A stretch of 46,069 nt of DNA from Chitinophagaceae bacterium. GTDB taxonomy: Bacteria; Bacteroidota; Bacteroidia; Chitinophagales; Chitinophagaceae. How positions within the stretch are numbered: position 1 is the stretch's first letter; each line of letters begins with the position of its first letter. The stretch lies in contig JAQBNK010000003.1 of NCBI GenBank assembly GCA_028288595.1, forward strand, positions 1-46,069, in the 5' to 3' direction. Below, piece after piece: positions 1 to 8,765 of the stretch. The notes beneath the pieces are model-generated. The model saw only the letters and a list, made by a program, of their open reading frames with translations. It ran no database searches and was not told where the DNA came from. The translations under genes and the position numbers were made by a program.

Positions 1-2777
1 TTAAAACACTAGATGCAGGTGCAGGATATGACAGTTACTCATGGTCCAACGGCGCCACTACGCAAACCATTTCAGTGGGCCCAGGAAGTTATACGGTGAC
101 CGTGACAAAAAACGGTTGCTCTTCCACCTCATCGGTCGTGACAGTTACTTACCTAAATGTAAGCACACCAACTATTACTATACTTGGATCCAGCACCATC
201 TGTGCTTCTGGCTCTGTTACACTGAAGGCAAGCAGTGGGGTGGCATACCAGTGGAGTCATGGCAGCACTGCTCAATTTGTCAGCATTAATACAGCAGGAG
301 GTTACTGGGTGCGTGTTATAGATGGCAATGGATGTGAAGCAACATCGGCCGCAGTGAATGTTACAGTCAATCCTTTACCAACGGCCACCATCAGCGGCGG
401 CGCAACGGTTTGCAAAAACGGGGCTTCGCCTTCGGTGACATTTACAGGAAGCGGCGGAAATGCTCCTTATAGTTTCACTTACCAGATAAACGGGGGTGCC
501 AGTCAAACTGTAACAACGACTTCAGGAAGCAGTGTGAGTGTTGCGGCGACTGCAACTGCTGGGGGCAGTACCACTTATTCATTGGTTAATGTAAGCGATG
601 CCAACTGCAGCAATACAGCAAGTGGTTCTGCAACTGTTGTTGTGAATGATTTACCAACAGCTACAATTAATGGATCAACAACTGTTTGTCAAAACGCTTC
701 ATCTCCATTGCTCACATTCACAGGCATCGGCGGATCTGCCCCTTACACATTTGTTTACCAGGTTAACGGCGGAGCAAACCAAACGGTAACTACGACATCA
801 GGAAGCAGTGCGACCCTGAGTGTGCCTACTGCAAATGCAGGAACATTTACTTATTCCGTAGTGAGCGTACAGAATAGTACATGCAGTAATACGGTGAGCG
901 GATCTGCTACTATCGTAGTAAATGCACTTCCTTCAGCTACTATTAGTGGTGGTGGTTCAATATGCCAGAATGGAAGTTCACCTGTTGTGGCTTTCACAGG
1001 AAGTGGTGGTGTTGCACCATACACATTTACTTACCGCATTAACGGAGGTAACGTGCAGAGTGTTACCACGAGTTCGGGAAATTCAGTTTCGTTGAACGTA
1101 CCGACTCCTGTTGCAGGAACATTTATTTATTCTTTAGCGAGTGTCCAGGATGGAAGTACGACGGCCTGCAGTAATAGTGCGAATGGAAGTGTAAGTGTTA
1201 CAGTCAACGCATTACCCAATGCTACGATCAGCGGCTCGACATCGGTTTGTCAGAATAGCCCTTCGCCATCAATTACGTTTACAGGAAGCGGCGGTGTTGC
1301 ACCTTATACTTTCTCATATAAAATTAATAGTGGTGCTGTGCAAACTGTTTCAGCAACAGGTAATACTGTTACTGTGAACGTCCCTACTTCGAGTGCAGGA
1401 AGCTTTACTTATAGTTTAGTAAACGTAAGCGACGCATCATGCAGTAACAATGCAAGCGGATCTTCAACGGTAGTGGTGAAGACATTGCCAACTGCAACGA
1501 TTGGTGGTGGAGCAACCCTTTGTCAAAATAGTCCCTCACCAGTCATTACAATTACGGGTAACGGTGGCAGCGGCAACTATACTTTCTCTTACACCATTAA
1601 TGGTGGAGCGGTACAAACTGCAACAGGAAGCAAGGCCAGTATTCCGCAGTCAACTGCCAGTGCGGGAACATTTACTTATTCGCTCGTTAGCGTGAGTGAC
1701 GGCGGATGTTCGAGTCCTGTTAGCGCAAGTGCAACGATTACAATCAACGCGCAACCACAAAGTGCAGTGATCGCTGCACCGGTGCAACATTTATGTAATG
1801 GCGATGCAACGCCAATCACTATTTCAAATTATGCAGCTGGCAATGTTTACGCATGGTACAAGGATGGCTCGTTTTTCAAGAGCAGCAATGCTGATACCAT
1901 TATGGTAAACCAGGCAGGAAATTATTACGTCGTTCCAAGTGCTGTTAACGGATGCGCCGCAGGAGCCAATTCAGATACGATCAAAATTACCACGGGCACT
2001 ATTCCGACACCCGTGATCACAGGATACTTCCATGTGTGCCGTGAAGGAAAAACAAAATTGTCCGCAGGGGGAGGATTTGATAAGTGGCGATGGACTGACA
2101 GGGATGATGGGAGGGTAGTGAGTGAGGACAGCATTTTTTCGGCTTATGCCGGGCAGTATCATGTGGAGGTTGAAAAAGGAGGATGCACTGACAGCACAAA
2201 TGTTGTTGTCAAAGCTGATGATACTGAGTTCCCGGCTGGCCAGTTAAAAATCGAGCCTGCGCACATCGCTTATGGTGCGCAGGCCACCCTCACCGCTGAT
2301 GTAACAAATGCTGTGAGTTATCAATGGGATTTAGGTAATGGAAATACTGCTTCAGGTGCGGCGAATGTGGTGCGTGAAAATTATTACAGGAGTGGAGACA
2401 GTCTGAAAGTTTTTGTTACAGCTGTAAGTGAAAGGAATTGTGCTTCGACGTTTACAGGCTACCTGCATGTCGATGCAATGAAGAGAGATACAATCGCTAA
2501 CAAATCATTTGCCGGCAATTTGAAAGACTGGAACGTTTTCCCTATACCATTCAGAGATCACTTAAAAGTTTCCATGATCTTAAACCGAGACGAGAAGATC
2601 AGCCTAGACCTTTTTACCATCGATGGAAGATGGGTCAGAAGATGGAATTATACAGCAGTCAAGGGAGAGCACCTTTTTACACTTGATAATATTTCTGGTT
2701 TAACTCCTGGCGTTGTTTATGTCATCACCTCATTTTATAATAATCAAATTCATTACGAAAAACTTTTTAAATACTAA
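1..2777 (+). CDS. T9SS-exported repetitive surface protein, 5' truncated by window edge
   Basis: The frame is open from base 3, so the gene begins outside the window; the GTG at 75 is internal. About 925 residues are visible. The middle has five tandem Ig/PKD-like modules of about 90 residues, each opening with LPxATIxG and containing a conserved VCQN stretch, an APYTFxYxINGG core and a CSN near the end. Before them is one Ig-like module rich in S/T/V, and after them two more divergent modules. The last ~80 residues (from DWNVFPIPF to the end KLFKY) are a typical type A T9SS sorting domain, so the protein should be exported through the type IX system and anchored to or released from the cell surface. 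A likely role is adhesion, but this is inferred from architecture only. It is 5 nt upstream of a lipoprotein gene and probably cotranscribed with it. Confidence 0.85.
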   Translation, partial: KTLDAGAGYDSYSWSNGATTQTISVGPGSYTVTVTKNGCSSTSSVVTVTYLNVSTPTITILGSSTICASGSVTLKASSGVAYQWSHGSTAQFVSINTAGGYWVRVIDGNGCEATSAAVNVTVNPLPTATISGGATVCKNGASPSVTFTGSGGNAPYSFTYQINGGASQTVTTTSGSSVSVAATATAGGSTTYSLVNVSDANCSNTASGSATVVVNDLPTATINGSTTVCQNASSPLLTFTGIGGSAPYTFVYQVNGGANQTVTTTSGSSATLSVPTANAGTFTYSVVSVQNSTCSNTVSGSATIVVNALPSATISGGGSICQNGSSPVVAFTGSGGVAPYTFTYRINGGNVQSVTTSSGNSVSLNVPTPVAGTFIYSLASVQDGSTTACSNSANGSVSVTVNALPNATISGSTSVCQNSPSPSITFTGSGGVAPYTFSYKINSGAVQTVSATGNTVTVNVPTSSAGSFTYSLVNVSDASCSNNASGSSTVVVKTLPTATIGGGATLCQNSPSPVITITGNGGSGNYTFSYTINGGAVQTATGSKASIPQSTASAGTFTYSLVSVSDGGCSSPVSASATITINAQPQSAVIAAPVQHLCNGDATPITISNYAAGNVYAWYKDGSFFKSSNADTIMVNQAGNYYVVPSAVNGCAAGANSDTIKITTGTIPTPVITGYFHVCREGKTKLSAGGGFDKWRWTDRDDGRVVSEDSIFSAYAGQYHVEVEKGGCTDSTNVVVKADDTEFPAGQLKIEPAHIAYGAQATLTADVTNAVSYQWDLGNGNTASGAANVVRENYYRSGDSLKVFVTAVSERNCASTFTGYLHVDAMKRDTIANKSFAGNLKDWNVFPIPFRDHLKVSMILNRDEKISLDLFTIDGRWVRRWNYTAVKGEHLFTLDNISGLTPGVVYVITSFYNNQIHYEKLFKY
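375..1751 (+). repeat. Five tandem ~276-bp coding repeats (Ig/PKD-like modules)
   Basis: The codons for the LP of each module start at 375, 651, 927, 1212 and 1485, and the series ends near 1752, giving unit lengths of 276, 276, 285, 273 and 267 bases. The units stay in frame and encode modules of 89-95 residues. DNA identity is partial, with near-identical short blocks such as acaggaagcggcgg recurring, so the copies are diverged but could still recombine. Confidence 0.85.
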
Positions 2778-2782
2778 TTCTT

Positions 2783-3454
2783 ATGAAAAAAATTCTTGTG
2801 TTCTGTTTATTACTTGCTTCATGCAGTGATAAATACAAATCCATTTCTGATGCGGCACCCAAACCGCAATTGGGCTTAAGTAAAGAAGTGCTAACCATCC
2901 GGGAAAAAGATTATACGAATATCAATGGCAGCAACAAAGGAAAATTTTCTGTTTATGCTGCTGATGCCAGTCACCAGCTGAATATTCAATTTTCTGCTCC
3001 GAACCCGAGCGTGCATTTTACATACCGTGGCTCAGAAATAAAAAGCGGGCAGGCCATTATTGTCATTGACAGTGTCAACCTCTTTTGCTACAGTGATACC
3101 GCAGGCGTTTATTCAGTTGATTTTTATTTAACCGATCAACTCGGAAAGACGACGCAAAAGCAACTCATCATAAATGCTTTGGCAAATAAAGCGGCAACTC
3201 CCAGTTTCTTTTACAACCTCGTCGAATACACGCCGCAGAACTGGCACTATTACTTCGACGCATCTATCAGCCAGGATCCAGATGGAATCATTCAAACTTA
3301 CCACTACTCTGTAGACGGGCAGTGGATTACTACCACGCAAGCTGTCATGCACTGGAACTTTCATTCGAGGGGCCCACATGACATCGCACTTTATGTGAAA
3401 GATGATTTAGGACTGGAATCTGATACTATTCACAGGCAAATTATCGCGCAATGA
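2783..3454 (+). CDS. Lipoprotein with Ig/PKD-like domains (TraQ-like?)
   Basis: A 223-residue protein with a short signal peptide and a lipobox (LLASC, Cys14), so it is predicted to be lipidated. Residues ~30-135 form an Ig-like beta domain with the pattern FCYSDTAGVYSVDFYLTDQLGK, which recalls the Bacteroides conjugative lipoprotein TraQ (DUF3872) in layout. Residues ~140-223 look like a PKD domain (FDASISQDPDG, then HDIALYVKDDLGLES). The TraQ resemblance is from memory of the family and is weak. It lies 5 nt after the T9SS protein and overlaps the next gene by 4 nt (ATGA), so the three surface genes are coupled. It could instead be an accessory protein of the T9SS substrate. Confidence 0.6.
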   Translation: MKKILVFCLLLASCSDKYKSISDAAPKPQLGLSKEVLTIREKDYTNINGSNKGKFSVYAADASHQLNIQFSAPNPSVHFTYRGSEIKSGQAIIVIDSVNLFCYSDTAGVYSVDFYLTDQLGKTTQKQLIINALANKAATPSFFYNLVEYTPQNWHYYFDASISQDPDGIIQTYHYSVDGQWITTTQAVMHWNFHSRGPHDIALYVKDDLGLESDTIHRQIIAQ

Positions 3455-4452
3455 AAAATATTTTGATGCTCATAATGCTGCTTCCCTGTACATTATTTGC
3501 GCAACAACCTTCACCTGCCATTACTGCATTCCCTTCATTAAGAATACTAGCATCCAGCAGGGGATTATCCATGGGAAACGTAGGTATCGCATCTGCAGAA
3601 AATAACCAGCAACTCTATTATAATGTGGCTAAGTCAGCTTTCATTTTAAACAAGCACCAGGCATCGGTAACCTACCTGCCGTGGATGAAAGCAGTGACAA
3701 ATGACGTGCGGTTTATCAATGCTAATTATATGGTTAGTGCTTCTTCCTCTTCAAGTTTTGGTGCGGCGGTGAGTTATTTAAACTTAGGCAATATTTCGGT
3801 GAAGGATGATAATGGCGCGACGCTTACCAATTACAATGCAAGTGAATACAATGTGATGGGTAGTTATGCTTTAAAGATGGGAAAAAGAGGATCCCTTGGC
3901 GCAGCGTTTCATTTACTTGGTGAAAATGTTTTTACCACGACGAGAAAAAATAAGTTCAGTGTTTCGGGTGACATCAGTTACTACGGGTATGCAGAGCTGG
4001 GAGATGCATCAAGCAAATTAGAATGGGGAGTGATGATTTCGAATTTAGGGCCGAAGGTGACCCTTGAAAACGTTTCTACTGCTCTTCCTGCTGATGCCGG
4101 TCTTGGTATTTCCTTTTCGAATATCGATCCTGAGACAGATAATAAATATTCAATCACTGTTGATGTGAACAGGCTGATTAAAGAAGACTGGAAAGCTATC
4201 AGATTTTCTTTCGGCGGTGAATTTGGGTTTGCTGATCAATTCTTCCTGAGAAGCGGGGTAAGTTTCGAAAACCCACTAAAAGGCAACCGGAAATATTTTT
4301 CGCTGGGTGCAGGATATAAAGGACTGGTTGATGATCAGTCATGGGGAATTGATATTCATTATTTAATTCCTTTTGGAAAAGCGGTTGCTATTTCGCCGTT
4401 TCAAAATTCTTACGGTTTCACACTGCATTTAAGTTTCGGAAATTTTGAATAA
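3451..4452 (+). CDS. PorV/PorQ-family outer-membrane beta-barrel protein
   Basis: A 333-residue protein with a signal peptide (cleavage after LFAQ near residue 18). The mature N terminus has the hallmark of the PorV/PorQ family: ASSRGLSMGNVGIASAEN, followed by short alternating beta strands and an aromatic-ending C terminus (GFTLHLSFGNF). PorV is an outer-membrane shuttle protein of the type IX secretion system that carries cargo from the translocon to the attachment complex. A locus-specific PorV-like protein next to a CTD-bearing cargo suggests a dedicated partner, which is inference. It overlaps the upstream lipoprotein stop by 4 nt. It is too short and the context too different for me to call it the housekeeping porV. 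Confidence 0.75.
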   Translation: MKNILMLIMLLPCTLFAQQPSPAITAFPSLRILASSRGLSMGNVGIASAENNQQLYYNVAKSAFILNKHQASVTYLPWMKAVTNDVRFINANYMVSASSSSSFGAAVSYLNLGNISVKDDNGATLTNYNASEYNVMGSYALKMGKRGSLGAAFHLLGENVFTTTRKNKFSVSGDISYYGYAELGDASSKLEWGVMISNLGPKVTLENVSTALPADAGLGISFSNIDPETDNKYSITVDVNRLIKEDWKAIRFSFGGEFGFADQFFLRSGVSFENPLKGNRKYFSLGAGYKGLVDDQSWGIDIHYLIPFGKAVAISPFQNSYGFTLHLSFGNFE

Positions 4453-4464
4453 AACTTTTTGAGA

Positions 4465-4608
4465 ATGATTACTTGGATAGAATTTTTTATAGGGATAGGC
4501 GGTCTTACTCTTAGTTACTGTACAGTGATTGCAAAAATATTTTACAGCCAGGAACTTTTGCTAAAATGGCGGGCCCTGTTTGGAAGTAAAAACCAAAGGA
4601 AAGAGTGA
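4465..4608 (+). CDS. 47-residue single-pass membrane peptide
   Basis: ATG at 4465, stop TGA at 4606-4608. The product has a hydrophobic stretch at residues 4-25 followed by a basic tail (KWRALFGSKNQRK), giving a likely N-out/C-in single-pass topology. It begins 12 nt after the PorV-like gene and fills the otherwise empty 248-nt gap before traE. No family is recognised. The clean hydrophobic/basic pattern and its position inside an operon support it, but at this length chance cannot be excluded. Confidence 0.45.
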   Translation: MITWIEFFIGIGGLTLSYCTVIAKIFYSQELLLKWRALFGSKNQRKE

Positions 4609-4700
4609 AATAAGTTGCAGTCTTTAATAAGCCGCATTCTCTTTGAAAGGGAAAAACAGAAAGAGAAGTAATAGACACTTTAAAAATGTAAAATGATTTT

Positions 4701-5009
4701 ATGAAAAACGTGAAAATGAAAAAAATGGTGGCTTTGTTCCTGTCCCTGTTTTATGAGGCTGCTGTTTTTGGGCAGGATGGTAACGCCGGTATCCTCGATG
4801 CGAACACAAAAGTGAGAAGCTATTTTAATTCCGGCACTCAGCTGATGTACGCGATAGGAGCCATCCTCGGTCTAATAGGTGCGGTGAAAGTTTATCAGAA
4901 GTGGAACGCCGGTGATCACGATACCGGTAAAGTAGCGGCGGCATGGTTTGGCAGTTGCGTATTCCTGGTAGTGGTAGTAACCGTCATCCGCGCATTCTTT
5001 GGCATATGA
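4701..5009 (+). CDS. traE: Conjugative transposon protein TraE (DUF4134)
   Basis: A 102-residue membrane protein matching the Bacteroidetes TraE family. It has an N-terminal hydrophobic signal-like segment (residues ~6-25), a short polar part, then two membrane segments (about 47-64 and 80-99) around the diagnostic YAIGAILGLIGAVKVYQKWN and WFGSCVFL motifs. The family is the small inner-membrane pilin-like or VirB2-type subunit of the Bacteroidetes T4SS. An alternative start at Met6 (4716) would leave a cleaner signal peptide. Its stop overlaps the next start (ATGA at 5006), which shows coupling. Confidence 0.93.
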   Translation: MKNVKMKKMVALFLSLFYEAAVFGQDGNAGILDANTKVRSYFNSGTQLMYAIGAILGLIGAVKVYQKWNAGDHDTGKVAAAWFGSCVFLVVVVTVIRAFFGI

Positions 5010-5434
5010 GCACAGGACCAAGAGAACTGCCGAAGATCGAAATCGGCGGCGTTGATTTTTATATTGACCTGCGATTAAACGAGTTCCGGCAGGTGCACAA
5101 TTTTATGAATCGCTTTTCCATAGATGACCTATACGAAACTGAAAAAGGTTTTCTTCTTTGTTTCGACCCGCAAACAAAGAATCTGTTTAATGGGACGATG
5201 CAGGAGTATGATAGTCGCAAAGACCTGCTGGAACTGGAACTACCAATGCTTAAACAAATGGATCCGGTGGGTTTTAAGCGGATGATTGATAAATGGAAAG
5301 AGGATAACCCGTTACTGGTTGCTATGATTGAAAATATTCCCTTAGTACTAAGAGATAAAAAAGACAGCAAAGAAAAAAAGCATGAACTGCTTCCCAAGAA
5401 AAGAGTAAGAAGCGGCAAGAGGAGGAAATTATGA
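5006..5434 (+). CDS. Unnamed mobile-element protein inserted between traE and traF
   Basis: A 142-residue cytoplasmic protein. I chose ATG 5006 because it overlaps the traE stop by 4 nt; a longer open frame to 4943 would overlap traE by 67 nt. The opening LPKIEIGGVDFYIDLRLNEFRQ resembles a repeated motif (LPxIxIxGxxFxVDxRLNExR) that I recall from unnamed proteins on Bacteroidetes conjugative elements. The C terminus is strongly basic and carries the motif HELLPKKRVRSGKRRK, which also occurs at the C terminus of the protein at 12885. Its function is unknown. Its 4-nt overlaps with traE and traF put it firmly in the transfer operon. Confidence 0.7.
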   Translation: MSTGPRELPKIEIGGVDFYIDLRLNEFRQVHNFMNRFSIDDLYETEKGFLLCFDPQTKNLFNGTMQEYDSRKDLLELELPMLKQMDPVGFKRMIDKWKEDNPLLVAMIENIPLVLRDKKDSKEKKHELLPKKRVRSGKRRKL

Positions 5435-5730
5435 GCAGCATTTATGCAATTAATAAAAGCGTGAATAAGCCCGTTGAATTTAAAGGATTGAAAGGACAGT
5501 ATATCTGGTGGTTTGGGATCGGGCTCGCAGTATTGCTTTTGCTATTTGCGCTGCTTTATATCTCGGGTGTGAATGTTATGATTTGTTTGTTGCTTGTTTT
5601 TGTTATAGGCGCTGCCTTATTCAGGCAGGTTTATCAAATGAGTGGAAAGTATGGTGAGCATGGAATGATGAAGAAGATGGCGGGAAAATATATTCCTAAA
5701 GTGATTAAATGTGAGGGGAGGTTTATATGA
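5431..5730 (+). CDS. traF: Conjugative transposon protein TraF (DUF4133)
   Basis: A 99-residue inner-membrane protein with the full family signature: YAINKSVNKPVEFKGLKGQYIWW at the N terminus, two membrane segments (about 24-45 and 48-67), and the closing YGEHGMMKKMAGKYIPKVIKC. TraF is the VirB3-like component of the Bacteroidetes conjugation channel. It overlaps both neighbours by 4 nt (starts inside the stop of the preceding gene and ends over the start of traG), the order expected for a VirB3-VirB4 pair. Confidence 0.95.
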   Translation: MSSIYAINKSVNKPVEFKGLKGQYIWWFGIGLAVLLLLFALLYISGVNVMICLLLVFVIGAALFRQVYQMSGKYGEHGMMKKMAGKYIPKVIKCEGRFI

Positions 5731-8700
5731 AAAACTTAAATGAAATACTACCCATATATGCTGTTGAAAACAGCGCGATACTTTCAAAGATGGGCGATAT
5801 CACGATCGCATTCAAGGTGCAATTGCCTGAAATATTTACACTTGGTACAGAACAGTATGAAGCCCTCCATCAATCGTGGGTCAAAGCAATGAGGATACTT
5901 CCTGCAGAGACTATTGTTTGCAAACAGGACTGGTTTACTGAAGAAAGCTATTGTGCAGATTTTTCCAGTGATCAAAGTTTTTTATCCAGGAGCAGTGAAA
6001 AATATTTTAATGAAAGGCCCTATTTAAAACATGAATGTTATTTGCTGCTCACTAAAAAACCGAAGGGCAGGAAGATCAGCACTTCGATGTTTTCAACTTT
6101 GCTGAGGAGCAGTATCGTTCCTGTCGAGGCGCTTGATAAAAATTTTCTTGCGCATTTTAATTCTGTCGCTGAGCAGTTCATGCAGATATTAAAAGATAGT
6201 GGCTTTGTTGATCCTGAAAGGCTAACGGATGAGCAGCTCGTTCATTATATTAACCACTACCTGAATTTAGGAAAAGATGCAACACTGCGGGATATCCAGT
6301 TTGATGATGGAATAAAAATAGGCGAGAAGTCATCTTGTCTCTTTACGCTTTGCGAGCCTGAATGCTTACCTGCTTATACAGGATCGAGAGTGACATACCC
6401 AAATTATTCAACGGATAAAACAAAGTTCTCCATAGGATTCGCCGCTCCTCTTGGACAACTATTACACTGCGACCATTTATACTCGCAATATATATTCATT
6501 GGTGACACACAAGCCACTATCAAAAAGCTGGAAAGAAAAAAATTGCGCCTGCAATCACTTTCTGCCTATTCAAGGGAGAATGCAATTGCAAGGGATGCGA
6601 CAGATCAATTTTTGCATGAAACAATAGCAGAACAGAGATTACCAGTGAAAGCGCATTTTAATATTCTGGTGTGGACAACCGATACAAGACAGTTACAAGC
6701 TGTTCGAAACCTGTGTTCTTCGGTGATATCACAGATCGATGCCGTTCCAAAAATAGAAACTGCAGGAGCGCCTCAAATTTTCTGGGCCGGGATCCCCGGC
6801 AATGCCGCTGACTTTCCCATGAATGATACGTTCGATAGTTTTTCTAACCAGGCCTGCTGTTTCTTCAACATGGAAACAAATTATGAAAGCTCTGCCAGTG
6901 CCATCGGTCTCCGACTGGGAGACCGGCTTAGCGGTCAACCATTGCACGTCGATATCTCAGATGAGCCAATGGATGCAGGCATCATCACTAACCGCAATAA
7001 AATTATTATTGGCCCATCGGGAAGCGGCAAGTCTTTTTTTACCAATCACTTTAACCGCGCCTACCATGAATGCGGTGCTCATGTTGTCATCGTTGATGTG
7101 GGTCATTCCTACCGCGGTTTATGTGAAATGCGGGGAGGCTATTATTTTACTTATTCTGACACTGAACCCATTTCATTCAATCCCTTTAACATAGAAGAAG
7201 GTAGGGCGCTGGATACAGAAAAAAAAGAAAGTATCAAAGCCCTGCTGCTGGCTCTATGGAAAAAAGATGATGAATCATTTAACCGCAGTGAATACGTAGC
7301 GCTGTCCAGTGCACTTCAACTCTATTATGAAGCTCGTGTTGCCTTCCACTGTTTTAATTCTTTTTATGAATTCCTGCGCGACGAATTTGTGATCGTTTTG
7401 CAATCGCAAAAAGTGCGTGACCGGGATTTTGATGTTGCTAATTTTCTGTATGTACTAAGACCCTACTATAAAGGAGGTGAGTTTGATTATCTCTTAAACG
7501 CAGATAAGAAACTGGACTTACTTGAACAATCTTTCATCGTATTTGAGCTCGATAATATCAAAGACCACCCCATCCTGTTTCCTATCGTGACGCTGATAAT
7601 CATGGAGCTTTTTATTTCAAAGATGCGTAAGTTAAAAGGTGTTCGCAAAGTGATACTCATTGAAGAAGCATGGAAAGCGATTGCCCGCGCCGGCATGGCG
7701 GAATATATTAAGTACCTGTATAAAACAGTGCGAAAACATTTTGGAGAAGCCATCGTGGTGACACAGGAAATAGAAGATATTCTATCGTCTGATATTATCA
7801 AGCAATCAATTATCAATAATGCCGATTGTAAAATTCTTCTCGATCAATCGAAGTATCAAAACAAATTTACCCAGGTGCAGGAGCTTCTTGGTTTAACAGA
7901 TAAGGAAGTTGCACTTGTACTCTCTCTTAATAAAGCCAATGATCCTTCGCTGAAATATAAAGAAGTGTTTATTTCCCTGGGTGGAGTGGCAAGTAAAGTG
8001 TACAGGGTGGAAGTGTCGCCGGAAGAATACCTCACTTATACTACGGAAGAAAAAGAAAAGATGAAAGTGGTTGCCGCCTCGGCAAAGTTTGGGAGTATAG
8101 AAAAAGGCATTCGATCCCTGCTGATGGTTTTTGTTTTCCTGTTTATGTTTCACTCCATGCAGGCACAATCTGTTGATCCGATAAGCGCCGCACTTGCAAA
8201 AGTGATTAAAGCAATTGACCTGAAGGTGCAGGAACTCCAAAATCATACGATCTGGCTGCAACAGGCGCAGCAGGTTATCGAGCACGAACTATCCCGCATC
8301 AAGTTAGCTGAGATGAGTGAATGGGTAGCTAAACAAAAAAATTTATACCAGGATTATTACGAAGAGTTAAGGAAGGTGAAAGGTGCGATCAGTGGAGCGG
8401 CACAGGTAAAACAAATTTTTTCCAGGCAGTTGGAAATAGTGAATGGATATAAAAATACTTTTTCGACCATTAAGCTAAGTCCGCATTTCAAGTCTCATGA
8501 AATAGATAGTATCAGGAAAATTTATAGCGGTATAGTTATCCGGAGTGAACACATTTTATTGCTGCTCAAAACAGTGACAAGCATTGGCAAATCCCAAATG
8601 AAAGACAGTGAGCGGTTTTCTGTAATTGCACGATGTTCCGATAAAATGAATGATTGCCTGGATGAGGTGATGAAAGTGAACGGCGTGATTATGGGCATTA

Positions 8701-8765
8701 TGGAACAGCGAACAAAACAATACAACGAAATCAAATTACTTAAACAATTAAATGAGCTACAATGA
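5727..8765 (+). CDS. traG: TraG conjugation ATPase fused to a TraI-like secreted coiled domain
   Basis: 1012 residues. Residues 1-~799 are the VirB4-like ATPase TraG that powers the T4SS: Walker A GPSGSGKS at 429-436, Walker B VILIEE at 642-647, then a conserved VTQEIEDILSS segment. Family members are usually near 800-840 residues. From Met800 (ATG at 8124, in frame) the protein changes character: a hydrophobic signal-like stretch ending HSMQAQS, then ~190 residues of amphipathic helices with heptads, resembling the periplasmic TraI-type proteins usually encoded by a separate gene. No stop separates them. Either a real fusion spans the membrane or residues 800-1012 are also made from the internal ATG. 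The stop overlaps the next ATG by 4 nt. Confidence 0.9.
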   Translation: MKNLNEILPIYAVENSAILSKMGDITIAFKVQLPEIFTLGTEQYEALHQSWVKAMRILPAETIVCKQDWFTEESYCADFSSDQSFLSRSSEKYFNERPYLKHECYLLLTKKPKGRKISTSMFSTLLRSSIVPVEALDKNFLAHFNSVAEQFMQILKDSGFVDPERLTDEQLVHYINHYLNLGKDATLRDIQFDDGIKIGEKSSCLFTLCEPECLPAYTGSRVTYPNYSTDKTKFSIGFAAPLGQLLHCDHLYSQYIFIGDTQATIKKLERKKLRLQSLSAYSRENAIARDATDQFLHETIAEQRLPVKAHFNILVWTTDTRQLQAVRNLCSSVISQIDAVPKIETAGAPQIFWAGIPGNAADFPMNDTFDSFSNQACCFFNMETNYESSASAIGLRLGDRLSGQPLHVDISDEPMDAGIITNRNKIIIGPSGSGKSFFTNHFNRAYHECGAHVVIVDVGHSYRGLCEMRGGYYFTYSDTEPISFNPFNIEEGRALDTEKKESIKALLLALWKKDDESFNRSEYVALSSALQLYYEARVAFHCFNSFYEFLRDEFVIVLQSQKVRDRDFDVANFLYVLRPYYKGGEFDYLLNADKKLDLLEQSFIVFELDNIKDHPILFPIVTLIIMELFISKMRKLKGVRKVILIEEAWKAIARAGMAEYIKYLYKTVRKHFGEAIVVTQEIEDILSSDIIKQSIINNADCKILLDQSKYQNKFTQVQELLGLTDKEVALVLSLNKANDPSLKYKEVFISLGGVASKVYRVEVSPEEYLTYTTEEKEKMKVVAASAKFGSIEKGIRSLLMVFVFLFMFHSMQAQSVDPISAALAKVIKAIDLKVQELQNHTIWLQQAQQVIEHELSRIKLAEMSEWVAKQKNLYQDYYEELRKVKGAISGAAQVKQIFSRQLEIVNGYKNTFSTIKLSPHFKSHEIDSIRKIYSGIVIRSEHILLLLKTVTSIGKSQMKDSERFSVIARCSDKMNDCLDEVMKVNGVIMGIMEQRTKQYNEIKLLKQLNELQ

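Noticed and set aside
375-1751. Possible CRISPR or satellite array
   Set aside because: The repeat period is 267-285 bases, in frame and coding for Ig/PKD-like modules; there are no short identical repeats with spacers.
7487-8285. Minus-strand ORFs inside traG
   Set aside because: Antisense to a well-supported ATPase gene; hydrophobic/basic composition is a by-product of the coding frame.
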